6,695 nucleotides of DNA from Pseudaeromonas sp041441555 (GTDB lineage: Bacteria; Pseudomonadota; Gammaproteobacteria; Enterobacterales; Aeromonadaceae): assembly GCA_041441555.1 (NCBI GenBank), contig JASDSW010000003.1, positions 1-6,695 of the forward strand, read 5' to 3'. Each line of letters opens with the position of its first letter. The first letter of the stretch is position 1. The notes under the pieces are model-generated. The model made no database searches and was not told the DNA's origin. It worked only from the letters and a program-made list of their open reading frames with translations. A program made the translations under genes and the position numbers. This document shows, in pieces, positions 1 to 5,843 of the stretch.

Positions 1-20
1 GAGCAAGCTCCGGGTTTTTC
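1..20 (-). terminator. Partial intrinsic terminator at window edge, probably of tmaR
   Basis: The first bases contain GAGC-AA-GCTC followed by CGGG and a run of five T. This is the centre and one arm of a hairpin whose other arm lies outside the window. Read on the minus strand it begins with AAAAACCCGGAGC just after the tmaR stop codon, so it would end tmaR transcription. The T run on the plus strand suggests it also works for a plus-strand gene left of the window. Only half is visible, so the full stem is inferred. Confidence 0.5.
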
Positions 21-34
21 ATGTCGAGAAACGC

Positions 35-361
35 TTAGGCGTGGGGTTTTTCTTTACCCAGCTCCACCAACTTCTGACTCAACTCGCGACGCTCCTTGGA
101 GAGCTCGGCGTTGATGATCACATACTCATCGACACGATCTTCATAATCGCTCTTCATGTTCGCGATGATCGCCTGGATCTCATCGACACTCATGCCCGGC
201 TTGATGTAGTCGGAGAGGTTCTCCAGCAGCAACACCCGCTTCTGGTTGTCACGGATCTTCTTTTCGTTGTCGATGATTTCGCGCTTGAGCTTATTCTTCC
301 GACGAGACATACGCACATATTCCAGCACATCGCTAAAGGTAGACTTGTTCACAGATTCCAT
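35..361 (-). CDS. tmaR: TmaR (YeeX, DUF496), PTS enzyme I polar-localisation regulator
   Basis: This encodes a 108-residue protein with no signal peptide or membrane segment. It is very close to E. coli YeeX/TmaR (about 109 residues), with the family core NLSDYIKPGMSV at residues 48-59 and the highly charged helical stretches KKIRDNQKRVLLLENL and DYEDRVDEY. In E. coli TmaR sequesters enzyme I of the sugar phosphotransferase system in polar clusters and so tunes sugar uptake; Tyr72 is the tyrosine reported as phosphorylated there, and it corresponds to Tyr73 here. The start at 361 was chosen because it aligns with the E. coli N terminus and has GGGG (367-370) five bases upstream. An in-frame ATG at 403 would add 14 unlikely residues. 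Both neighbours are separate units: ygjP is divergent and a terminator follows at the window edge. The identity is secure; the localisation role is transferred from E. coli. Confidence 0.95.
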   Translation of the reverse strand: MESVNKSTFSDVLEYVRMSRRKNKLKREIIDNEKKIRDNQKRVLLLENLSDYIKPGMSVDEIQAIIANMKSDYEDRVDEYVIINAELSKERRELSQKLVELGKEKPHA

Positions 362-431
362 AATGACCCCATTTAAAAACCAAGGATGCCGCAACCGAGG
401 CACATCCTGTCGATTGGAAAGCTTTTCAGAC

Positions 432-450
432 CGCGGACGAATCGTCCGCG
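432..450. repeat. Perfect 19-base palindrome (9-bp arms, 1-base centre)
   Basis: The arms CGCGGACGA and TCGTCCGCG flank a single A. Neither side has a T run, so it is a poor intrinsic terminator. It lies about 70 bases upstream of the tmaR start, where a repressor or activator site would sit. I do not recognise it as the operator of a known regulator. It could equally form a cruciform or an RNA hairpin in the tmaR leader. Confidence 0.5.
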
Positions 451-616
451 CCGAGAGTTGATCCCTACTCTACTGAGTTTTTGGACAGAAACAACCACGG
501 GCCTCACCCCGAGGCTCCCTATCAACATAGCAAAAATGGCTCCGCCTGCCGCCGCGCGTTACCCCAACTTTGCGTACCGTTACGTTTTGATACACCGTCT
601 GAGGGGCGACCATCCC

Positions 617-644
617 TTGCGTGCCACCGGCTGCACCGTATAAT
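617..644 (+). promoter_or_regulatory. Sigma-70 promoter of ygjP
   Basis: A consensus -10 hexamer TATAAT lies at 639-644, with TTGCGT at 617-622 as the -35 and a 16-base spacer. Transcription would start near 651, leaving a leader of only about 20 bases before the ygjP start at 671. The perfect -10 element makes this the clearest promoter in the window. Confidence 0.65.
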
Positions 645-670
645 CCGCGCGGCAATCTGTGCAAGAGACG

Positions 671-1204
671 ATGCAACTACTCATGAGTGAATTGAAATTT
701 TTGGCAGGCTATCCGGCGTCGCTCCAGCAGCAGGTCAAGGAGATGCTCAGCCGCGATCAGCTGGGCCCCTGGCTGCGTCAGCGCTATCAGGGTCAAAGCC
801 ATACCATCAAGAGCGATAAAGCGCTCTATCAATACACCATGGCCTTGAAGAACCAATATCTGAAGAGTTCGGCACCGATATCCAAGGTGGTGTTCGACAG
901 CAAGATCAATGTGATCCAGCATGCGTTGGGGTTGCATACCGCCATTTCACGCGTGCAGGGGGGCAAGTTGAAGGCCAAGGCCGAAATTCAGATCGCCGCG
1001 CTGTTCAAGGAGGCACCGGTGCCGTTTTTGCAGATGATCGTGGCCCACGAATTGGCTCACCTGCGCGAAAAAGAGCACAACAAGGCGTTTTATCAGCTGT
1101 GTGAGCACATGGTGCCGACTTATCACCAACTGGAGTTGGATCTGCGCCTGTATCTTACCCATCTGGAATTCATCGGGCCGCTGGAGCCCGCCATCGAGCG
1201 CTGA
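671..1204 (+). CDS. ygjP: YgjP-family HELAH metal-dependent protein
   Basis: This 177-residue cytoplasmic protein matches E. coli YgjP (about 167 residues) along its length, for example in GLHTA-SRVQGGKLKAKAEI near residues 87-106 and HELAHLREKEHNKAFYQLC near 126-144. The HExxH motif (His126, Glu127, His130) and the downstream His136 form a gluzincin-like metal site typical of the WLM/DUF45 group. The E. coli protein is annotated in some databases as a UTP pyrophosphatase, which is a surprising activity for this fold, so the substrate should be regarded as open. The start is uncertain. ATG at 671 has AAGAG (663-667) very close upstream. ATG at 683 gives MSELKFLAGYP, which aligns exactly with the E. 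coli N terminus but has no ribosome-binding site. A GTG at 659 is also in frame. The gene is monocistronic and convergent with serA. Confidence 0.9.
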   Translation: MQLLMSELKFLAGYPASLQQQVKEMLSRDQLGPWLRQRYQGQSHTIKSDKALYQYTMALKNQYLKSSAPISKVVFDSKINVIQHALGLHTAISRVQGGKLKAKAEIQIAALFKEAPVPFLQMIVAHELAHLREKEHNKAFYQLCEHMVPTYHQLELDLRLYLTHLEFIGPLEPAIER

Positions 1205-1210
1205 GCCAGC

Positions 1211-1239
1211 TCAGCCACGGATCGGCAATCCGTGGCTGA
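1211..1239. terminator. Perfect 12-bp stem between convergent ygjP and serA
   Basis: TCAGCCACGGAT (1211-1222) pairs with ATCCGTGGCTGA (1228-1239) around the loop CGGCA. It starts 6 bases after the ygjP stop and lies 12 bases beyond the serA stop on the other strand. The placement suggests a shared bidirectional terminator, but neither strand has a U tract after the stem. It may instead act as a 3'-end stabiliser or as part of a Rho-dependent stop. Confidence 0.5.
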
Positions 1240-1251
1240 TGCCGTCACCGG

Positions 1252-2481
1252 TTACAGCAGGATGCGCGCCCGGATCGTCCCCTCGATGCCCTTGAGCATC
1301 GCCAGCGCGTCTTCACTGCGTTCACTCTCGATATCGACCACCACATAACCGATGTTGGCGTTGGTCTGCAGATATTGCGCCGCGATGTTGATCCCTTCGC
1401 TGGCGAAGGCCTGGTTGATACGATTGAGCACTCCGGGTTGATTGCGATGGATATGCAGCAAACGACTCACCTTGCCCTGAACTGGTAAGGAGACCTCGGG
1501 GAAGTTGACCGCCGTCAGGGTCGAGCCGTTGTCGGAATAACGGATCAGCTTGTTCGCCACCTCGGCGCCGATGTTTTGCTGCGCCTCCAGGGTGGAGGCC
1601 CCGATGTGTGGCGTCAGCAGCACGTTGTCGAAGCGCTGCAAAGGGGAGACAAAGGGGTCTTTGTTCGTGGCCGGCTCCACCGGGAAGACATCGATCGCCG
1701 CTCCTGCCAGATGAGCGCTCTCCAGAGCCGCCACCAGGGCATCGATATCGACCACGGTGCCGCGAGAGGCATTCAGGAAGATAGCCCCCTCCTTCATCTG
1801 TGCAAATTGCGCCGCTCCCATCATGTTGCGAGTCTCGGGAGTTTCCGGCACATGCATGCTGACCACGTCCGCCATGGCCAATAGTTCATCCAGGCTTGCC
1901 ACCTGCTGCGCATTACCCAGCGACAGCTTGTTTTCGATATCGTAGTAGCGCACCTGCATCCCCAGACTCTCGGCGATGATGCCCACCTGGGTTCCGATGT
2001 GTCCATAGCCGACGATCCCGAGCGTCTTGCCCCGCGCTTCCACCGAGCGATTGGCACTCTTGTCCCACTCGCCCCGGTGGGCCTTGGCGTTCTTGGCCGG
2101 GATGTTGCGCAGCAACAGCAGATATTCACCGGTCACCAGCTCCGCCACACTGCGCGTATTGGAATATGGGGCGTTGAACACCGGGATGCCACGCGCCTCG
2201 GCGGCCGCCAAATCGACCTGATTGGTACCGATGCAGAAACAACCCACGGCCACCAGTTTTTCCGCCACGGCCAGAACCTCAGCCGTCAGATGGGTACGAG
2301 AGCGGATCCCCAGAAAATGGACATCGCGGATCTTTTCCAGCAGTTGATCATCATCCAAGGCGCCCTTGAGATACTCCACTTGGCTATAGCCCGCCTGGCT
2401 AAATAGCTCCACGGCGCTGGGATCCACGCCTTCGAGCAACAGAACCTTGATCTTGGATTTATCCAGTGAATAACGCGTCAT
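1252..2481 (-). CDS. serA: D-3-phosphoglycerate dehydrogenase
   Basis: SerA oxidises 3-phosphoglycerate to 3-phosphohydroxypyruvate with NAD, the first step of serine synthesis in the cytoplasm. The product has 409 residues, against 410 for E. coli SerA. The Rossmann motif GYGHIG is at 158-163, with Asp181 placed to bind the NAD ribose. The catalytic residues Arg240, Glu269 and His292 fall at the same numbers as in E. coli. A C-terminal ACT domain covers about residues 338-409. The serine-binding residues of E. coli (His344, Asn346, Asn364) are kept as His345, Asn347 and Asn365, so feedback inhibition by serine is expected. The ATG at 2481 is preceded by AAAGGAAG (2487-2494), a good ribosome-binding site. 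The gene faces ygjP and is separated from aroG upstream by a terminator. A PurR-like palindrome sits 46-61 bases upstream of the start. Confidence 0.98.
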   Translation of the reverse strand: MTRYSLDKSKIKVLLLEGVDPSAVELFSQAGYSQVEYLKGALDDDQLLEKIRDVHFLGIRSRTHLTAEVLAVAEKLVAVGCFCIGTNQVDLAAAEARGIPVFNAPYSNTRSVAELVTGEYLLLLRNIPAKNAKAHRGEWDKSANRSVEARGKTLGIVGYGHIGTQVGIIAESLGMQVRYYDIENKLSLGNAQQVASLDELLAMADVVSMHVPETPETRNMMGAAQFAQMKEGAIFLNASRGTVVDIDALVAALESAHLAGAAIDVFPVEPATNKDPFVSPLQRFDNVLLTPHIGASTLEAQQNIGAEVANKLIRYSDNGSTLTAVNFPEVSLPVQGKVSRLLHIHRNQPGVLNRINQAFASEGINIAAQYLQTNANIGYVVVDIESERSEDALAMLKGIEGTIRARILL

Positions 2482-2526
2482 CTCATCTTCCTTTGGCTGA
2501 GGCCTTGCGAGCGAAGGCGGAAACTA

Positions 2527-2542
2527 AAGCAAACGTTTGTCG
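2527..2542. promoter_or_regulatory. Candidate PurR-type operator upstream of serA
   Basis: The site AAGCAAACGTTTGTCG contains the 10-base palindrome CAAACGTTTG (2530-2539) and matches the E. coli PurR consensus ACGCAAACGTTTGCGT at 12 of 16 positions, including the whole central GCAAACGTTTG. The right outer half is poor. It lies 46-61 bases before the serA start and just downstream of a possible -10 element, where binding would block transcription. PurR represses purine genes and glyA in E. coli. Serine feeds glycine and one-carbon units for purines, so control of serA is metabolically sensible. Another LacI-family protein could also use this core. Confidence 0.45.
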
Positions 2543-2545
2543 GTA

Positions 2546-2551
2546 ATTTTA
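2546..2551 (-). promoter_or_regulatory. Possible serA -10 element
   Basis: On the minus strand this reads TAAAAT (5 of 6 to TATAAT). It would place the start of transcription near 2539, inside the PurR-like palindrome. No good -35 hexamer is found at a normal spacing (the nearest is AGCCAT), so it would need an activator or be weak. Confidence 0.3.
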
Positions 2552-2556
2552 CAACA

Positions 2557-2576
2557 AGAGCCACAGCGATGGCTCT
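2557..2576 (-). other. 7-bp hairpin in the serA upstream region
   Basis: AGAGCCA (2557-2563) pairs with TGGCTCT (2570-2576) around a 6-base loop. On the minus strand the stem is followed by TTGTTGTAAAATT, a broken U-rich stretch. If serA is transcribed from further upstream this could act as an attenuator. If the -10 at 2546-2551 is used, it lies in the promoter spacer and is only DNA. Confidence 0.3.
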
Positions 2577-2676
2577 CAACACCCGCCCTAGGGGGACCGC
2601 TTCATCAACGCCAAATGGTGGCAACCAACCACCCCGGCAGTCCCATAAAACGCACAATCAGGCGAGTGTTGACCTC

Positions 2677-2706
2677 ATTTAGCGCCCAAATAGCGTGCAA
2701 TGACAA
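2677..2706 (-). promoter_or_regulatory. Weak alternative serA promoter
   Basis: TTGTCA (2701-2706, 5 of 6 to consensus) is followed 18 bases later by CTAAAT (2677-2682, minus strand). The -35 is good and the -10 is poor. Use of this promoter would give serA a leader of about 190 bases that includes the hairpin and the PurR-like site. Confidence 0.25.
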
Positions 2707-2797
2707 GCACTAATTTGCCAACGAGCCACAATCGAGGCCACTTCCGGTACAGACATAACTGAAAACAAATTACCAACATGACCGTTTCTTGCCGCCC

Positions 2798-2829
2798 CAA
2801 AAGCAAAAGGGCTGCAAATGCAGCCCTTT
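2798..2829 (-). terminator. Intrinsic terminator of aroG
   Basis: AAAGGGCTGC (2806-2815) and GCAGCCCTTT (2820-2829) form a 10-bp stem with an AAAT (plus strand) loop. Read on the minus strand it is followed by TTTTGCTTTTGG. It lies about 18 bases after the aroG stop codon, and it separates aroG from serA although the two genes are in tandem. Confidence 0.85.
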
Positions 2830-2847
2830 ATCTCTAGGGAAGCGCAA

Positions 2848-3906
2848 TCAGCCGCGGCGGGCCGCGACAGCCGCCGCCAATTGACGCAGCAACTGCTCGG
2901 TATCGCCCCAACCGATACAGGCATCGGTGATGCTTTGACCGTAGGTCAGCGCATCGGCCTGCCCTTCGATCAGATCCTGACGCCCCTCAACGAGGTGGCT
3001 CTCTACCATCACCCCGAACACGGTCTGGCTACCGGTGGCGATCTGCTGGCAGACGTCGGCGCAGACTTCCATCTGCTTTTGGTACTGCTTGGAGCTATTG
3101 GCGTGGCTGAAATCCACCATCACCTTCTGCGGCAGACCGGCCTTGGCCAGATCTTTGGCCACCGCCGCCACGTGCTCGGCGCTGTAATTCGGGCTCTTGC
3201 CGCCGCGCAGAATGATGTGGCAATCCGGATTGCCGCCGGTCTGCACGATGGCCGAATGACCAAATTTGGTGACCGAGAGGAAGCAGTGCGGTGCGCTGGC
3301 AGCATTGATGGCATCGACCGCCACCTTGGTGGTGCCATCGGTGCCATTCTTGAAGCCCACCGGACAAGAAAGGCCCGAGGCCAGTTCCCGGTGTACCTGG
3401 GACTCGGTGGTGCGAGCACCAATCGCGCCCCAGCTCATCAGATCCGCCACATACTGCGGGGTGATCATGTCAAGGAACTCGCTGGCCGTCGGCATGCCCA
3501 GCTCGTTGAGATCGAGCAGCAGCTTGCGGCCAATGCGCAGGCCGTCATTGATGCGATAGCTACCATCCATGAAGGGATCGTTGATCAACCCTTTCCAACC
3601 GACTGTCGTTCTTGGCTTCTCAAAATAGACCCGCATGACGATTTCCAGACGATCCTTGAGCTCATGGCGCAGGGCCAGCAGGCGCTTGCCATATTCGATA
3701 CCGGCCTTGGGATCATGGATGGAGCAGGGACCAATCACGACCAGCAGACGGTCATCTTCGCCTTGCAGAATATGATGAATGGCTTCGCGGGCCTCGACCA
3801 CCGTGCTGGTAGCCACCTCGGTCGCCGGGTACTTTTCCAATACCGCCACCGGAGGCAACAACTCTTTGATCTCTTTGATACGAACGTCATCGGTTTGATG
3901 CTGCAT
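2848..3906 (-). CDS. aroG: DAHP synthase, phenylalanine-sensitive type
   Basis: 3-Deoxy-7-phosphoheptulonate synthase joins phosphoenolpyruvate and erythrose 4-phosphate, the first committed step to chorismate and the aromatic amino acids. The 352-residue product follows E. coli AroG (350 residues) from the N-terminal DD-RIKEIKELLPP to the C-terminal ARRG, and not AroF or AroH, whose N termini differ. Metal ligands are Cys61, His268, Glu302 and Asp328 (Asp326 in E. coli, shifted by a two-residue insertion near 313-318). PEP-site residues Arg92, Arg165, Lys186 and Arg234 are present. Asp146, Met147, Pro150 and Ser180, linked to phenylalanine inhibition in E. coli, are also conserved. The start at 3906 fits the family and has GGGA (3916-3919) nine bases upstream. 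The frame stays open to 4104, but the extension resembles nothing in the family and has no ribosome-binding site. I find no clear TyrR box upstream. Confidence 0.97.
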   Translation of the reverse strand: MQHQTDDVRIKEIKELLPPVAVLEKYPATEVATSTVVEAREAIHHILQGEDDRLLVVIGPCSIHDPKAGIEYGKRLLALRHELKDRLEIVMRVYFEKPRTTVGWKGLINDPFMDGSYRINDGLRIGRKLLLDLNELGMPTASEFLDMITPQYVADLMSWGAIGARTTESQVHRELASGLSCPVGFKNGTDGTTKVAVDAINAASAPHCFLSVTKFGHSAIVQTGGNPDCHIILRGGKSPNYSAEHVAAVAKDLAKAGLPQKVMVDFSHANSSKQYQKQMEVCADVCQQIATGSQTVFGVMVESHLVEGRQDLIEGQADALTYGQSITDACIGWGDTEQLLRQLAAAVAARRG

Positions 3907-4126
3907 GTTACTAGTTCCCATAAGTTTGGTGCCGCGTAGAGCCCTTTGCGGATCAGCACGCGAGATGGAAAACATAGGAACCGTAAGATCGTAACGCCAC
4001 GCGGTGAGAACGACAGAAAAAAACCGGTATAAGCTTCCAGCCCGCCAGCCAAGTACCCCGCAGGAGGCTCTGCTCCCTGGCGACAGAGTCAATCGAGGGG
4101 ACAATCTAGAAGTTTTGCGCCATCAC
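3907..4126 (-). other. Long aroG leader, possible attenuator
   Basis: About 190 bases separate the predicted transcription start from the aroG ATG. On the minus strand the leader has a weak GGCUGG/CCGGUU stem (6 pairs, three of them G-U) directly before a run of seven T (4017-4023). It also contains a 15-codon GTG frame (3953-4000) with two Tyr and one Phe. Such elements recall aromatic amino-acid attenuators. However, the mini-frame lies after the T run rather than before it and lacks a ribosome-binding site, so the usual arrangement is not met. Confidence 0.25.
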
Positions 4127-4132
4127 TGTCAA
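4103..4132 (-). promoter_or_regulatory. Sigma-70 promoter of aroG
   Basis: On the minus strand a perfect TTGACA (4127-4132) is followed after 18 bases by TAGATT (4103-4108), or after 17 bases by CTAGAT. The -35 is consensus and the -10 is modest. Transcription would begin near 4096. It points away from the helicase gene, whose start is only about 160 bases to the right. Confidence 0.5.
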
Positions 4133-4207
4133 CGCCATTGATTGCGGCCGGCCACCGAGAATTTTGCCGGATTGCCAAGAAAGGTCGCACCCAGAAGCCC
4201 CATGACG

Positions 4208-4213
4208 TAGAAT
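4208..4213 (+). promoter_or_regulatory. Possible -10 element of the helicase gene
   Basis: TAGAAT matches TATAAT at 5 of 6 positions and would start transcription near 4220, about 75 bases before the chosen start codon. No good -35 hexamer lies 16-18 bases upstream, so this is a weak call. Confidence 0.2.
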
Positions 4214-4282
4214 GGCGCCCCATCACCAACCCTATTTTTGGTATCAGGCACCCACACACGATGCCTGAGTCCTCACTGTTTC

Positions 4283-4286
4283 GGAG
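4283..4286 (+). promoter_or_regulatory. Shine-Dalgarno site deciding the helicase TTG start
   Basis: GGAG lies seven bases before the TTG at 4294. No comparable site precedes the ATG at 4261, where the nearest purine-rich bases (AGG) are about 12 bases away. This favours initiation at the TTG. Confidence 0.55.
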
Positions 4287-4293
4287 TGTTATC

Positions 4294-5661
4294 TTGCGTT
4301 TTGACGAGTTGTCATTACATCCCCGCCTGCTGCAGGCGATCGATCATCTGGGTTTTACCCAAGCGACCGAAATTCAGCAGCGCGCCATCCCCCAGATCTT
4401 GTCCTGCCACGATCTGGCGGCCTCGTCAAAAACAGGTTCCGGCAAGACGCTCGCCTTCTTGCTTCCCATGGTTCAGCGGCTGCTGACCAGCAAGGTGCTC
4501 GGCAAACGAGGGCCGCGTGCGCTGATCCTGGCGCCGACCCGCGAACTGGCCAAACAGGTCTATGGTCAACTGCGCCTGCTGCTCGGCGGCACCAACCTCA
4601 AGGGGGCTCTGATCCTCGGTGGCGAGAATTTCAATGATCAGGCCAAGCAACTGCAGCGCATCCCGCAGATCGTCGTTGGCACGCCGGGGCGGATTGCCAA
4701 TCACCTCCAGGAGCGCAGCCTGTTTATCGATGGTCTGGAGTTGTTGATCCTCGATGAAGCCGATCGCATGCTCGATCTGGGCTTTGCCAATGAGCTCAAG
4801 CAGATCCATGAGGCCGCCAGCCACCGTTTACGCCAGACTCTGATGTTCTCGGCGACCCTGGCCCATACCGAATTCGAAGAGTTGGCAACCGTGCTGCTCG
4901 ATAATCCGCACCGCGTCACCGTTGGACAAGAGCTGGCCCCCCATGAAGATATCGAACAGCGCTTCATCCTCTGTGATCATCTGGATCACAAACAGGCGCT
5001 GCTCGAGCATCTGTTGCGTCACGAAAGCTACCAGCAGGCCATCATCTTCACCGCCACCCGTGCCGACACCGAGCGCCTAGCCCAGTTGTTTAACGACAAG
5101 GGGCGCAGCGCTGCCGCCTTGTCGGGCGAACTCAAACAGAACGCCCGCAATGCCATCATGGATGGTTTCAGCCGCGGTCATCATAAGCTGCTGTTCACCA
5201 CCGACATCGCCTCGCGCGGCCTGGATCTGGTCAATGTCTCCTTGGTGATCAACTTCGATATGCCCAAGGCGGCCGAAGAGTTCATCCACCGGATCGGTCG
5301 GACCGGCCGCGCCGGAAGCAAGGGGCAAGCCATCTCCTTAGTTAGTGCCAAGGATTGGGCCAGCTACCAGGCAGTCAAATCCCTGCTGCAGCTGGCGGTG
5401 CCCTTTAGTGAAATCGACGGTCTGGTGGGAAAATTCAAGGGAGTTCTCGGCAAGCCTCGCCGTCACGCCAAGGCGGCACACCCGCTGCTGGCTGCTCAAG
5501 ACCCGAAGAGTGCCAAGGGAGCCGGCAAGAACAAGGCCCCACTGCGCAAGGCCAGACCGGCCAACGACAAGGATCGGCCGCACAAACAGCAGCCGCTCAG
5601 TGACTTGGATCGGGATGGCTTTGCCCCCCTGCGCAAGCGCAAGGTGCAGACCGAGAGCTAA
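4294..5661 (+). CDS. DEAD-box ATP-dependent RNA helicase (SrmB/RhlE-like)
   Basis: This 455-residue protein unwinds short RNA duplexes using ATP, and probably helps ribosome assembly or mRNA turnover. Motifs in order, numbered from the TTG start: Phe3 and the Q motif around 20-28 (GFTQATEIQ), motif I SKTGSGKT 45-52, Ia PTRELA 81-86, Ib TPGR 130-133, II DEAD 154-157, III SAT 186-188, V region TTDIASRGLDL 302-312 and VI HRIGRTGRAG 332-341. All catalytic motifs are intact. A Lys/Arg/Pro-rich tail of about 65 residues follows, likely disordered and RNA-binding. It does not match E. coli SrmB, RhlE, DbpA or DeaD well enough for me to give a symbol. The TTG start has GGAG seven bases upstream and begins with MRFDEL, typical for the family. 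ATG at 4261 (11 residues longer) is the alternative. It is divergent from aroG and closed by its own terminator. Confidence 0.93.
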   Translation: MRFDELSLHPRLLQAIDHLGFTQATEIQQRAIPQILSCHDLAASSKTGSGKTLAFLLPMVQRLLTSKVLGKRGPRALILAPTRELAKQVYGQLRLLLGGTNLKGALILGGENFNDQAKQLQRIPQIVVGTPGRIANHLQERSLFIDGLELLILDEADRMLDLGFANELKQIHEAASHRLRQTLMFSATLAHTEFEELATVLLDNPHRVTVGQELAPHEDIEQRFILCDHLDHKQALLEHLLRHESYQQAIIFTATRADTERLAQLFNDKGRSAAALSGELKQNARNAIMDGFSRGHHKLLFTTDIASRGLDLVNVSLVINFDMPKAAEEFIHRIGRTGRAGSKGQAISLVSAKDWASYQAVKSLLQLAVPFSEIDGLVGKFKGVLGKPRRHAKAAHPLLAAQDPKSAKGAGKNKAPLRKARPANDKDRPHKQQPLSDLDRDGFAPLRKRKVQTES

Positions 5662-5705
5662 CAGCGGGCCACTCGCTCCAGCGTAACCATTCAAACGAAC
5701 CCATG

Positions 5706-5728
5706 AGGGCCACCTAGGTGGCCCTTTT
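5706..5728 (+). terminator. Intrinsic terminator of the helicase gene
   Basis: A perfect 20-base palindrome (5706-5725, arms AGGGCCACCT and AGGTGGCCCT) ends in TTTT (5725-5728). With a CTAG loop the usable stem is 8 bp. It lies 44 bases after the helicase stop. On the minus strand it is followed by CATGGG with no U run, so it acts only on plus-strand transcription. Confidence 0.85.
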
Positions 5729-5832
5729 CATGCGCAAAGCTAGATCGCTCCGCTCATTGGCAGAAGCAGTGCCACAATCCGCACCACAATCGCCGTTGCC
5801 CGTTACACTTAAGGAAGAGCCTATCCGGACAC

Positions 5833-5837
5833 GGGAG
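5833..5837 (+). promoter_or_regulatory. Shine-Dalgarno site deciding the phosphatase GTG start
   Basis: GGGAG lies six bases before the in-frame GTG at 5844. The upstream in-frame starts have no such site: ATG at 5730 immediately follows the terminator T run, and GTG at 5718 is inside the hairpin. Confidence 0.55.
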
Positions 5838-5843
5838 TTGCCA

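Larger units (their letters stand above)
362..670. other. tmaR-ygjP divergent intergenic region
   Basis: This stretch has no credible gene: the short open frames in it match no family I know and are rich in Arg and Pro. It holds the tmaR ribosome-binding site (367-370), a 19-base palindrome (432-450), a minor GCCTC/GAGGC stem (501-515), and the ygjP promoter near 617-644. I see no convincing minus-strand sigma-70 promoter for tmaR. Confidence 0.7.
2482..2847. other. serA-aroG intergenic region
   Basis: These 366 bases contain no credible gene. They hold the serA ribosome-binding site, a PurR-like operator (2527-2542), a possible -10 element (2546-2551), a 7-bp hairpin (2557-2576), a second weak promoter candidate (2677-2706) and the aroG terminator (2798-2829). 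A 25-codon minus-strand open frame (2679-2756) lacks a ribosome-binding site and was not called. Confidence 0.65.

Noticed and set aside
386..676. Open frames on both strands between tmaR and ygjP.
   Set aside because: They lack ribosome-binding sites, their products are Arg/Pro-rich without recognisable motifs, and they overlap the ygjP promoter.
2679..2756. A 25-codon minus-strand frame before serA as a possible leader peptide or small protein.
   Set aside because: It has no ribosome-binding site, no cluster of Ser or Gly codons, and no terminator pair following it.
2818..3939. A 373-codon plus-strand open frame opposite aroG.
   Set aside because: It is antisense to a gene with every AroG active-site residue, and its product is rich in His, Gln and Arg with no family resemblance. 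It is a shadow of high-GC coding sequence.
3735..4052. Minus-strand frame starting at TTG 4052 with several Phe near its start, resembling a Phe leader peptide.
   Set aside because: It runs about 105 codons into the aroG gene in another frame and has no early stop, unlike a leader peptide. The Phe codons come mostly from T-rich sequence.
3907..4132. A TyrR box upstream of aroG.
   Set aside because: No TGTAAA-N6-TTTACA-like sequence was found by eye on either strand.
4138..4260. N-terminal extension of the helicase from a TTG at 4138.
   Set aside because: It overlaps the aroG -35 region, has no ribosome-binding site, and adds residues that are not part of any DEAD-box protein.
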